Source: Caenorhabditis elegans
Lineage: Eukaryota > Nematoda > Chromadorea > Rhabditida > Rhabditidae
Assembly: GCF_000002985.6 (NCBI RefSeq)
Contig: NC_003280.10
Location: 10,226,501-10,290,500 of the forward strand
DNA length: 64,000 bases
Direction of reading: 5' to 3'
Part shown: in pieces, positions 47,601 to 60,500 of the stretch
How positions within the stretch are numbered: the stretch's first letter is position 1
Layout: every line of letters begins with the position of its first letter
Notes under the pieces: model-generated
Databases searched by the model: none
Told to the model about the DNA's origin: nothing
Seen by the model: the letters and a program-made list of their open reading frames with translations, nothing else
Translations under genes and position numbers: made by a program

Positions 47601-50600
47601 AATGAATTAAGTAGGTCAAAATGGAAGCACATAATTAAAATGCAAACTTTGGTCAATTGGGTCAAAAGGGAATAAAATTAAATAAAACATTTTTGAAAGG
47701 ATACATCAGAATCAACACAGAAACATATGATGATTCTGATGACGTTGAAGTCACCATTCAAAAGTTATTCTTGGACACCGACACTATGCTTCATAATTCA
47801 TCAAGTATTTTTGCCTTTAACTCACAGACGACTACTACTACGACTCCCCGTACTCATTAGGGCGTGGGTGGTTTTGTTGCAATGAGAGAGAAGATATGAA
47901 TGAAGAAGGAGGTCAGTAATGATGATTACCTAAAGTGTTCAAAGTGTTTTGAATGGAGTTAAAGTTGTAATACTCGCAGATGTTTGAGCTACTCGAGAAC
48001 TTGTTTGGAGATGAGTTGGTTGGTCAACAAGTTTCAATTGGAACATTATTTTGGTGAGGACCAAAAAGCAACCAACTGATTTGATTTGATTTATTTAACA
48101 TAACTAATGCAAACCAATGATAATTAGAGGATCAGGAATAGAGTAGCAAAATTTTCAGGGGCAAAACAATATAATTGGCTGGACCTGCAAACTGAGTGAC
48201 TCTATTCACAACTGTTTTTTTGGAAGTTTCAGAGAAAAAGTACAAATTTCAAAACTATGAAGGTTTAAAAACACTTTTCTTGAAGATCTCACAGAATTTC
48301 ACAAAGGGTACAAGATACTCACTGTAGTTATTTCTATTAGCTTGAAAAGTCTAGGGAAAATACGATATGTTTAATTTTTTGAGCTGAAATACTATTAAAA
48401 CATTTCAAATTGTATTTTAATGAACTGCAGGTAATTATTTGATATAAAGCTGAAAAATAGAAAATTTTAACCAAGTTTCAAAAAACTACCATAACCGCCT
48501 CAGATTTTAGATATATGCAGAAGAACTTTTTCGATCAGAAAAAAAATTGAAATTATATCCATTTCAGAATTTGTCTTCTTGTTTTCAAGCTCAAAATATC
48601 AACAAAAAACCAAATGTGTGATCACTGATAAGAAACAAAACGGGATTACCTTCATAGAATATTTTCTCCGCCTACACTTTGAATACATACAAATGAAACG
48701 AGAAAATGGTGATCCTGGGTTTTTGATTGATAAAATCTATTGTTGGACTATAATAAGAAAGAAGTGATGAAGATTAAATTCATTTTTGATTAAATATGAT
48801 CTCATAGTTCAAGTTGAAAATCCCTTGCGAGTAAAAAAAATTGAATGATTCAGGTTTGTAAACTTTTAGAGCGGAATCATATCTCAATCATACTCAAAGA
48901 AATGTCAAAATGAATTAGCCTTTTTTTTTGAAATTAGATTATATTATCACGGAAAAGTAATTTTCAGACGAGGTTCATGTGCTGGCTAGCAAACGTTGTA
49001 ATAAAAGTTATGCAACAGATTATTTACAAAAGTCAAACTTTTGTTAATGACCTTTTTGTACATTTTGATCACACAAAACATTGAACTCTAAAAAAATATT
49101 CAGCATTTTAATAAATATTCTAAAATTGTTCCTGCTCCATGAGCAGTTCTCAATACGCAAAATAAACAGAACTAAGAATCAGTGCAACACGTAAATTGTC
49201 TTTTTTCTGCTTCTTCCTCCCATTTCATCCAATTTTCATTGTGTTCTTCGTCTTCAACGCCTTCCTGAAATAGCCATCCTATTTCCGTATTTTGCAACCT
49301 CTCTCTCATTCCCATTTCAATCCCTCTCGGGACCCTGTGGGAGCTAGAAAATGCAAAATGTGATGATACGCAGGGGTGTGAAATAGAAAAGAAGTGACGA
49401 CACTTTTTCACTTAAACACAACACAATCTCGATTGCAGAAGAAAAAGAAGAAGCAGACGTCATTTGAAAATAGGTTTGATGGGAGAAATTGGAAAAACAT
49501 GGAAGAGCAAAGAATTTATTTAAAAATTTGATCTGAAAGTAACTAGTTAGTTCGTGGTTAGATGATCTATGATTGAAGAATTTCAAATTTTTCGGAAATC
49601 AGGAATGACTGAATTTGAGAACTATAGTTGTGTTGAAAAAACCTAGAAAATATATAAAATGGTATTAATGCAACTTCCAATAACATACCAGGCTGGTATC
49701 ACTCAATGGTATCTGCAGACGACTCCACGCAAATCAGTTGAAATGTAGATTTTGGGCTCTTTTGAAACGGTTCAGATTGATGAAACGCAAGAACTTGTGC
49801 AGTTTGCATAACATTATCGATTGATAAAAATTCTTAATAATAGAGAGAATAGAGAGATGAAAGATGACAAAACTTTTCCAGCCTTTTACCGTATATTATC
49901 TTCGGTCAGGAGATGGTTGGGTTTTTTAATCTTTCGATTCAAAAGCTTCACCTGTACAATTTTCTATATGAAACGTATATGTACATGCATACTTCGAAAC
50001 TAGAGAGCACGAAACAAATTTCAAAGCTAAAACTCTATCCAGAGCTGACAAACCAAAGTGAACCGTACAATTTTGTTGGGTGTACCACCTCTTTTCTGAA
50101 GTATTCAAATAACTGGACATCAAAATTTTCTGAAGTAAAAAATGGAACTCAACATGAATACTTGATAATCAAAAACCCAATACTGTCAATGAATACTGTA
50201 GCTTCGAAAAATTTAGAGTTGTATAAACTTTGAAAAAGAAGTGTACTAGCAAAACACCACTAGCAACATTGGACGAAACTTGCACAACTCAAACTTCAAA
50301 AAATCAGTTCTTCAAAAAGGACACGTGTCGATTATTTTGAATACCGTGGGAACCACTTGAATGGAAAAGATCGAAAACCAAAAAGTGTCTCGCAAGAAAA
50401 AAGACAGAGAAACTCGGAGAGAATCCTAATATGGTTTTTTTGTAGATTGTACATTACACCGAGACATCAGAATTTCAGCTTACAGCTCTGATAGTAATAT
50501 TAGCAAGATGAATGAAAATAGGAAGAATGAATATGGGGGTGGAGAATGTACCTAGGGAATTTCGAAAATTTGCTATTTGACAGAAAAAGAAAATAGAAAA

Positions 50601-52231
50601 GAGTAGTCATTAGCAGAATGAGGAGTTTTTGGAAATAAAGCGACAGTTGTATATAATTTGTAGCTCGTGGATACGAATGTGCAAAACTTTTGCATCTTTT
50701 TTAGGATGTTTTGAAATTGTGAAACACGAAAACCTGGCTAACGGCGATTATTTTAAGTTTCAAAATATATTCGAGAAGTATTCGAGAACTAAAAAAGTAT
50801 ATAATATTGAGGGCAAATGGTACAGTGCTGAAAAATTGGAAAAAATCATTGTAAAAATTTACTTTAAAAGTTTCGTAATTATTTTATTGGCACTAAAAAA
50901 GAAGTAATTAATTAATTTTCATTTATCCAAAATTCGAACACTTCAGATTGGTACAAGAAGAATTTTCAGAATTGGATGCAAAAGGTGTATAGTTTTTGTA
51001 TGTTAGCAATGATCTATCTAACAAAAATTTTGAAAACGGATATAAAATCTACAAAAGGTCATGCACATATTCCAAATATTACAAAAAAGCGTTGAAAAAT
51101 TAGGAAAAATGCTAAAAAATAATCTGGAAATTTTCATTAAAATTTGGAAAAATGAAAATCTCCGACAATTTATCAAACTTTTTTAAAACAATTTGCAACT
51201 TCTTGTCAGTTTTAGAGATTTTTTCAAAATGATTTACTAAACTAAAACACATTTTCAGGTGGAATGGGAATTTGTGCAAAAGTCAGATTTTTTCTAGAAA
51301 AATGACAATAAATAGTCGTGACAGACTAGACTGTGCAAAATTAGGATCGAAAGAATTCTCCATTCATTTTTCGATGAAATCATTTCCAACAACAAAGTCG
51401 TTGACTGAATGACGATGCCAATTAAGAATAGTTTACCATGTGTCACTCAGTCACATCATCATCTTCATCATCGTTATAAACCTCAGAGGAAAAGCAGTTG
51501 TATTTTTAAGTTTTTTCCTTTTTTTTGAAGAAAAAAATTCGTCATGCGAATTAAAATATAGAATAGTAAGTTTTGAAAAAAAAAAGAGGGTGGAAGTGTA
51601 TATTCAGAAGCGGAAATTGAAGGTGGCGGTGGGGGTGGAGGTGCTGATAGGGTTGATGACATACATCACACGTCCAGATCAGTTTCTTTTTGAATTTTAG
51701 GATTTTTGATTTTAGATTTGTCATACCGACGCTGTGTAGAAGTTCAAAACTACTTGGTATTTGATAATTCAGGTACCTCGTGCCAAAGCCTACCTACTTT
51801 AAGGAAACTTTTGCTCAACACGTGTCTGAAAATGCGCTTGCCTCTTTTGACAGATTTTCCAAGAATGACTTTTAATGTTCCTGTTAATAATCCTTGATTT
51901 ATTCGGAGAACCTTTTCTGCCATTTAAGGTTGCACTTTTTGAAGATAATTCAACTATTTGATACTAAAGTTAAATTTATAGGAGCCTTGCTTTTCCTTAA
52001 ACAAAAAATTAAAAATATAATTTCAACGAGGAAGTTTAGAACACATTTTCTCCGAATAGCCCTCGAAAACATCCCTTCTAGTTATCGAGTTCAATTTGTT
52101 TTAGTTTTTTATCAATTGCTATAAATACATATGCTCCAATTTTATCAAAACTATCAAAATATGGCGATGAGTTTATTTCGTTCAACACAGAGAGTTTTGA
52201 ATGAAAAGAAGAAAAAGTTGGGAAGAGAGGT
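44651..52231. other. 7.6-kb gene-poor region
   Basis: No convincing protein or RNA gene was found on either strand. The longest open frames (49913-50233 and 50629-50907, +) lack homology I can see and splice support. The region has ordinary AT-rich sequence, a pyrimidine-rich patch near 49195-49260 and few transposon relics. Its size is large for this compact genome and may hold regulatory DNA for the small peptide gene at its left end. Confidence 0.55.
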
Positions 52232-53069
52232 TCACCACTTGTTGGCAATCACCATATAAGCGGGAAGACGTTCCGAATATGGAACCACTTGGATCACTCC
52301 ATATGCATTCTCGTTTGCAGCGATTTCTGAAAATTAAAAAAATGTTCTGGGTTAAGTAGAACGGTTGAGTTTCAATCCTACGTAGCGTATCTAGCCTACG
52401 TAGTGCGATTGATTATGAGAAAAAAATGAATCTCACCTCTAAATATTCTCTTGAGATCCGTTTGACTAGGAGCCGGCACTGATGAGCAGATTGCAATGAG
52501 AAGAAACATTAGAACCACATTAATTATTCTGGAAAAAAATATTGCTGCCACTTTTTTAAAAACTATGAAACACATAAAAAAATAATTTCTCAATATATCT
52601 ACAAACTCTGAGCTACATTATGACAGCTCCTAGCTTCATAATGTTTAACTTTACATTTTAATTAGAGTGTGAATTATTTTGTAATTTTTATTCTGATAGC
52701 TGAGCAGTTCTTCAACAAAACGAAATACCAGCTTTGAAAAAAGAGAAGGCAGACACGGAAAATATTCAAGCCCACCGTTCACCGGAAAGATCTTGAAGTG
52801 CTTTTGGACAGCGCTGATTTGGTTAGTAATTGTGATAATTAATAGGAAATCCTTATAATTGAAGCTGGAAACAAAAAAATTATCAATTTGTTAGTTATTC
52901 CTTATCTTTTTCTGGAAGCGGTGAACTTTTCCAGAATACTTTTTTGAAAGGCTCAAATCTTGCGAAGATTTTTTTGTTTCGAAATTTGGAAAACACAAAA
53001 AAATCATTAACCAACCGTATAATAATTATTTTCCAATCAAATAATTATATAAACTTACAACGCGTTCAT
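52232..53069 (-). CDS. Small secreted peptide, 65 residues
   Basis: Three exons (53069-53059, 52528-52437, 52326-52232) join in frame, the first coding only 11 nt. The signal peptide is MNALIINVVLMFLLIAICSSVPA. The mature peptide is about 42 residues and cysteine-free: PSQTDLKRIFREIAANENAY, then GVIQVVPYSERLPAYMVIAN, then KW. A single KR site could release a roughly 34-residue C-terminal peptide. A likely trans-splice acceptor (AATTTTCAG) lies 85 nt upstream of the ATG, supporting a real mRNA. It is isolated, with more than 4 kb of empty sequence on both sides. I do not recognise the family; neuropeptide-like or antimicrobial roles are only guesses. Confidence 0.66.
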
Positions 53070-56000
53070 CGTATGTGTGATGATGTTGCCCAAAAGTTTG
53101 ATCGCCGAGTCAGCAAGCCTTTCAAGAAGGCAGGGCGAGCGCGCGGAGGCTAATCTGAAAATTGAATTTGAATTTGGGACGGATTTCCGAATTTGATGGC
53201 GATGACGAAAAATGGAGAATGAACCAAAAATTGGTGGAAAAATGGGGAATTCTGTAGATCAAATGATGATGTTTGGGATGTGTGATGACGTAAAAATACA
53301 CTTTTTCAAAAAATAGGTTATCACATTTTTTTGAAATATTGCTTCAATTCCTTGGTTAGCCAAATTAATTTTCAGAGAGAAGAATTGACATTTATGAACA
53401 AGAAACTATCCGAATTCACAAAATAAGGGTGTAGTATGTACAATACTTGTGATCACAACTTTTTTCTTGGATTCAATTTGTATTGTTTTCCACAACATGC
53501 AAAAGCTGAGTCTCACAGAATATGTTTTTTAGTTCATTCCAAAGACGTAGTGTTTCTCGAAATAAATTCATTTAGTTATGTACATGCTTAATTATTATTA
53601 CTTATTTTTCTTGTTTCAAAACTCGGAGTATCAGAGAGTATATAGAATTGGAATTGATTATCATTGTGACAATGTTGTGATCTTTGCCAAAAAATGTTTT
53701 TTGTGGAAATCGTTTTGAAATGATACTTTTGAAACAAAATGTCATGAGAACTGTTATTTTCTGTATCATACAATTTTGTCAAAAATTGAATTTCACTTTT
53801 AAACTTTTCACAAAGTACCTAAAAGAATAGAATAAAAATTTGGAGAAACTGGTAGAGAAAATGAATAGAAAAGTTCAATGTTTTCAAATGAAAAACTAGT
53901 TAATTGAGAGAGAAAGATCACGTGACATTGCCAATAAAACTTGGAGCAGATGAGCCCATGTTTGACAAGTTTAGGACAAAATGTAAGTTTAAATTTGAAA
54001 CGAAACATTTTGTACTTTGATCTGAAAATGTTCAGGATGAAATTGAGAAAGATTAAACTACATAAATGTTTGGAAAATGTTCAAGAAACAAGGGAGAATA
54101 TTCATTAAACTGAGAAACCACAACGATATTTTACGAAAAAACTTTAATTTCTTACCATATCCGTTCAAAAAATTTACATTTTATACGAGAAAAATTGAGC
54201 TAATAGCGTTCAAAATATGATTACACTTTATAACCCCATAAAAATATTGACATTTAAATACCAAAACATGCTCATCATAAGATATGTATAAGCCTAAATT
54301 CTTGGAAATGATCAGATTTGGACAAAACGGGAAAATGCGAGGGTGGCAACAAATAATCGAAGAAAACGAAAGAAAATGGGACATTTTAGAAAAAGAGGAA
54401 GGACGGGCGTCGGAATTTTTTGGGGTGTTTTGGTTTTGTTAATTAGTTTTTGTTTCAGTGATCCAGTGTGGATTTTGTGAAGGGATTTTTTATGTAGAAG
54501 GCAATGGGCAGATTTTTTTAAACGACAATGCTTCACCTTCAACCCTTTAAACTTAAATCTAAAATTTTTCAGATAAACATTTTAAGAGCTTGTTGAAATA
54601 TTTTAATTTTTGAAACGATCTTAGAAATTTTACAGGCGTCGAAATTAGTGAAAATGCACTGAAAAAATTTCTGATTGAAATTTATGATGAAGACCCTAAA
54701 CCAAAGAAAACTTTTAAACACATTTTTTGCCATTTTTAAAGAAACCTTTGAACCCTTCGAGTTTTAAGAACCCACAGAAATTGGAGTCTAAAAAACAAAA
54801 GAAGTCTGAGTTCCAAAGTTCCATACTCTGATTTTGGTGTGTGGTGACGAGAGAAGACAAAGGTGGGAAGAAAATGCGATTTTCTGCGAAAAAGAATAGA
54901 AAGAGAATAGAAATGGATCGAACGGAAACAATTTTCTATTTTTGGGTTTCCAACTGAAGGATTATGCTGAAATAAAACAATTGTGATTAGTTTAATTGGA
55001 GATTTTGGATCAAGGAATTAGATTTTTTATGAATTTTTGAAATACTTTGGTACTATGATGAAAATTATTCGATTGCAGAAAAAAATGCCTCTGAAAATTT
55101 TGAAGCATATTTAGAAGTGGAGAAGGCCACATTCCAAAAAGGTTTTTGTGAGTATCAGGCAGGGGGGGTATTGTGGAAAATTATTTATAAATTTGAAGAA
55201 ATTAAAATTTAAAAATGAAAATTCTTACTTACTAGGTATTACTACTTTTAGTTCAAGAAACATACTAAAATAATACTATTTCCGGTTTAAAACTAGTTTT
55301 TTATTAAACTTATTGGGTCATAGTGTTCAGAAAACAATTTTTGGTACCCACGAGGGAGGACTGTCTTATCAGAAACACTATACGATAAGGAATAGTTAAA
55401 ATGATAAAAGTCATGTGAATTTTGGAATTTAGAATATGGAAAACGCTTTTTTTTTAATTCTGGAACGAAATTCGTAATTTTCAAAGAAAGTGACTAATGT
55501 TGACAAGTGACATTTCGAATTCGAAAATTCAAATTCGAAAAAAAGGGAAAATTAGTGAAAAAAATGAGGGGGAGGGACCACGTCACACAGACGGACTTGA
55601 AAAAGTTTTGCAAAATTCTTGGTGTTCTATAGGGCAAAGGGTGTTTGGACACGCAATCAGAAGAAAATGTGACGTGATCTACAGAAAAAGGGGAAATTTG
55701 AATATTTTGAGTTTGGATGAAAATAGAAACAATGATGTCAAGTAGTAGGAAGATATAAAATTGTTTAAAAAATTAATAAAATTTTTACAAAAAAAATCAA
55801 GTAGAATATTTCGGGAATTTGTATTTTGGTGTTGAGAGATTTGGAATCTATATGGTTTATTTGAACTGCCTGAAAGTTCTTAAAACTTACAGCGCAACCT
55901 CCTTCAACTGGCTTCAACAGTATGCCCACAGAAATCCTACAGTACCCTAACTGCACTCTTGCAGAATACCAGCATAACTACTGTGAATAATAAAACATGC

Positions 56001-57563
56001 GTTACTTAAATTGTTTTATGTGTGGAAAAACTACAAAACTTAGTATTGATGTCGGCTGCAAATTTGGTTCGACCTAAATTTTTGCATGGATATCAAGGAT
56101 CTCATTAAAAAATAATATATGAAAACAACATGTGAGAAAACTTTGAATATCTCTAAATTGTAAAATAGCTATGTGTCTATGTGAAACTGTCGTAACCATA
56201 TGATTTTGTTTGTTTTACATAGAACATCGGCTGAACTGGGTGGCAAAGCTTCAGATGAATTATCATACGTTCTGAATGTCCGCGGAAAACACGAATTTCA
56301 GATATGAGTAAATTCCCGTATAAAATATGATATGTGAGTAACCTATTATTTTATCATGGAAACAATAATAGGAAAAAGGAAGTAGGCAATAAAAAAAATT
56401 CTTGAAACGGCTTCCAGTTCTCCAAGGAATTGTCTGAAAACTTGTTGGGACCAACCATGGTGTGTATTTTCCTGAAAAACGCCATTTGTCTCACAAACCG
56501 CGTTTTCAAATTTTTGGTCCGCATGAATCAGATGTCAGAATTGCGTGTTTTGTGTCATCTTGAGCACAACGACCCTAAACTAGATTGAGGAGAAGAAGTC
56601 AAAAGAAAAGCATTGAAAAAAGACACATGATTTGTTTTGAAAATTGTTGTTGAGTGGTTTAGTCAGAAAAGATTCGATTAAATGAGGATTAATCGGAGGA
56701 AACAGATTATTCAAAAGTCACATTTCTAGAATTTTCAAGACCAAATCGGTAAGATCAAAATGCAAATAATGTTGATTCTTTGGTTTATAAAGTTTCAGGA
56801 ATAGAAGTTTCCAGAATTTCAATACACTGTTCCCTTGAAAAACTTTCCATCATCTCTCGAATTTCAGTGGAGCTGTAAATACGGGTTCCATTTACTGTTT
56901 TTTTTGTCAATCGGAAATCCACCAATTTTCTATTTATATGCCAATTTTCTCTAGAAAACCCAAATATTTGTCGGATTAACTTTATTCTTTAACTGATGTT
57001 ATAGTTGTCATCAATCAAAATATCAAAGAAACATCAAATGAAGACATGGAGATCGGAAAATGTGTTGGGAGAAGAGTTTTTTGTGAAGAACTCCTACAGA
57101 GTACGGAGAGAGACTAGAGAAAATCGGATGTTTGCAAAATATTTTAAAAAAAGTAAAAATAATCAAATTAGGATTTCGATTTAGATTCAAAGATTAGATT
57201 CGATTAGCAGAATAAGAAAAAATAAAAATAAAAACATTTGGATGGGAGAAAATACACCTGCTACTCGGCATTTGGTCAGTGGGGAATCATGGGAATCAGG
57301 GGGTAAAGCTGAGGTATTATTAAAGGAATTTTTGCAGATTCAGAATTTAGAATTCCGAACCCAAATGTCAGGAAAAACAAAGGAATGATTGAAGGTGATC
57401 AACAGCTGAATAAGCGAACACAACCAAATATTAAAATGAAAAAAAGAAAAGAGTAATAGCAAAAATATGAAGAAGAGATCAAAAAGTAATAAAGAATGTG
57501 CAAATGAGTGAGTTTTTGATGAGGAAGGGGTTGGAATAATAACGATAATGAAATATATATAAT
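53070..57563. other. 4.5-kb gene-poor region
   Basis: No gene was found. Near 55910-55980 there is a fragment with the ctacagtaccc motif. The open frames (for example 54312-54542 and 55497-55745) are A-rich or Lys-rich and lack splice partners. The right end is the 3' flank of the neprilysin gene. Confidence 0.55.
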
Positions 57564-60500
57564 CTACCAAATGGAGCATTTATCGGGCGGATTCATAAAA
57601 CTCTCCGATGAGCATTTCCACGCTGACGCGAACTCTGGAGAGTTTTGTAGGGAGCCAAGCATTCTGAAAATAGTTTTTTGCATCAGTGGAAACAAGGAAT
57701 ATTTAAGAATTTGACGTACCGTATTCTCTCTTCCATATGTGGTTGTAACTTATAGCTCTTTGATCTGAGAGCACACCATCCTTGAGTGTAGGCCAAAAAG
57801 AAAAGCTGATCTTGAGAATACTTTTCTAATCCAGGCATCCGTCCGCTGTTCTGATTTCCGTTAGACTTCCATGCCTGTAAAACCATATTTAATTTTGCCA
57901 AGTTCCCTTTCCCGTACCTCGTAAGCCACTTTAAGTCCAACTTGATCGGCAATGTTTTCGTAGAGACCTTCCTTAGCAGCATTCATCTGAAGTAAACACG
58001 CAATTAGTGTGGATGGACGCAGCCAGGAACTTACGTCATGTGAATCCATTAATCCTGCGTATTGTTTGACGAAACATTGCTCGCGAGCTTTGAACTCTCG
58101 AATTGAATCGGTACTCCACCAAACGCCAAGGTTTCCAGTTGGGCCGTGAAGTTTACCTGGAAATATTTTTTTTGGAAATATATATTTTTGCTTCTTCCAA
58201 GAAATTGAGAACTCCAAAACAAAATGAACTAATCATTTTAAACATGTTTTTTCAGTGACTCAGCCATTTTCTAAACTGGTTAGATTTTTGATTTAAGTAG
58301 CCACACAACATTATCTCAATTATTTCCTGTTTTTCATCATTATAAAAATAACGACAACTATACATATTCAGAATTGCGTGGGTTATTCTGTGTTGTTCAC
58401 ATATCCGTTTCGCATATTTTTCCAAGAATAGCATCAGGAGTGTCTAATTAGATGCACGGTCGCACACTTGATTCAGCTCTTTAACTACCCTCATTGTGAG
58501 TAAGATGACCAACAGAGGAGAGGTCATTACGGATAGAGAAGCTTCTCTATTTTCTCAAAGCAGCTCGTTAACTCATTTAAAAAGGAGACTTTTACTACTA
58601 GTCATTACGGAAAAAGAAGGAAAACATTGAGAGGAAGTGGAAAAAAACGAGAAGGGACTAACCTTGTCCATCAAATGCATGGGTAAGCTCGTGTCCAATG
58701 ATTGTTCCGATTCCTGCGTAGTTGGCGAAACTAAAAGATCAAAACATGTGTAATTGAATTACAATAGGAGTCATACAAAGGAATACAAAATTCAGGGGTT
58801 TTTAAAACCCTTCAAACTCACTCTAATTGATGTTCATCTGCATATGGTAGTCTTAACGAATCGAATGGAATCTGCACTAGATTTCGTTCATAATTATGTG
58901 CTGGAACCGAAATCGCAGGCCGTGTGTCCACCCAACTTCTCGGATCAACGGGAAGTCTCAATCTTTGAAGACGTTCTTTATATACCGATGAACTTCCTAG
59001 AACCATTGACCAGAAGAGAGTATCATGAAGTCTAACGGCTTCCTTCTCCATTTCATAGTCACTTCGCATTGCATCAGGGAATCCAATAAACTTTGTCATA
59101 TTATTCACTTTGTCAATGACATTTTCACGAGTTTCTCTGTCCGAAAATAAGTTGCTGGATCTGACCATTTCTTCGTATTTTTCCTGTATTCGGTCGGCAA
59201 TGTTTTGAACGGCTTTTACATTCTGAAAAAAGTGAATTTTAGAATTTTCGCTCTATAATTCTCTCACCTTCTCTGTATGATCGATTCCGTCAATTTTCCT
59301 CAAGATCGATGGCAATGACAACGGAAAGATTCCTGACAATCTCAATACACAAAACTCTTTTCTTTGACTAGCAGCTCCTGAGTACAATGAAACCGCCATC
59401 CACAGTAGTCCATCCCGACATTTAGGTGAAGCATATGCCAAATGGAACATGATAGTTTTCCATTTCACGTAATTCTTTAATACCGCCACTCCACTTCTGG
59501 ATTGTTTCAATTTTTCAACGATTGCCGAGAGAATCGGAATCCATTGGGTACCCGTTTTGAGAGCGATTGGCTCCGAGTGTGACAAGTTTTCACCGACGAG
59601 GCGCGACAGGAAGTAGTGCCAGTTGATCTGAAAATCTCTTAAGCCAACAAATTTGAATTTCAACTTACAGCTGGCGCAATTTCTTGAAGTTCTCGAAGCA
59701 TCACAACCGTATATCGCTCTTTTTTCTCTTTGTAGAACTGAAAAAAATCAATTTAAAAGTTAAATATGAATAAAACTTACAGTAGAACCAGCCATAGTGA
59801 TCTGGTACTCGAGGTAGATCATATTTGCAATCATCATTCGAACTTTTTCATCAGTCGAATCAAAACCAAGAACCGCCGAGAGCTCTTCTCCAACCTGTTG
59901 CAGAGCTCTTGTCACTGGGGGACCCTCCATTTTTCCATAAATCATTTCAGGGGTAAGTTCTTTGTTATAGTGATATTTTTCTGGAGCCAGAAGGATAGGA
60001 AGTTGCTCATAGATCTGCAATAAAAAATTTTAAGTTTTAAAATAATAAAGTTCTTACCGTAATCAAGTGTTCTTTAGAGTTCAAGTAATTAACTTCAACT
60101 CCTGCCCAAAACAATGGAAAAACGGAATAATTGAATGCGCTTAGAATGATATCTTCAATTTCAAACCGTCTTCTCTTCTTCTCATCTTCATCCAACTCAA
60201 TTTCAAAACTCTCTTCTTGCTCCAATGCTCCGTTCTTTAACTCTGGCATCCAACCACCAAGCTCGTCAACAAATCGTTCCCATAAATGAAGGCCTGTTTG
60301 CTCCAAAGTGTCAGTATCCATACATTGCTCATACATTTTTGCAGCCGCTCTCTCTCCAGCATTTGTTGGAAGAGGGTAAGAACCATCGTTAACTGAAAAA
60401 TTTCGGTTTTTGTTTAAAATTGTATTGTTTCAAGAAAAACTTTAATGCCTACTTTTATGCATAGCCTGTACAATCTGATCGTGTGCAGTCCGTTGAGTTT

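Noticed and set aside
49913..50907. Open frames of 106 and 92 codons in the gene-poor region
   Set aside because: No signal peptide, domain or convincing splice partners; composition like random AT-rich DNA.
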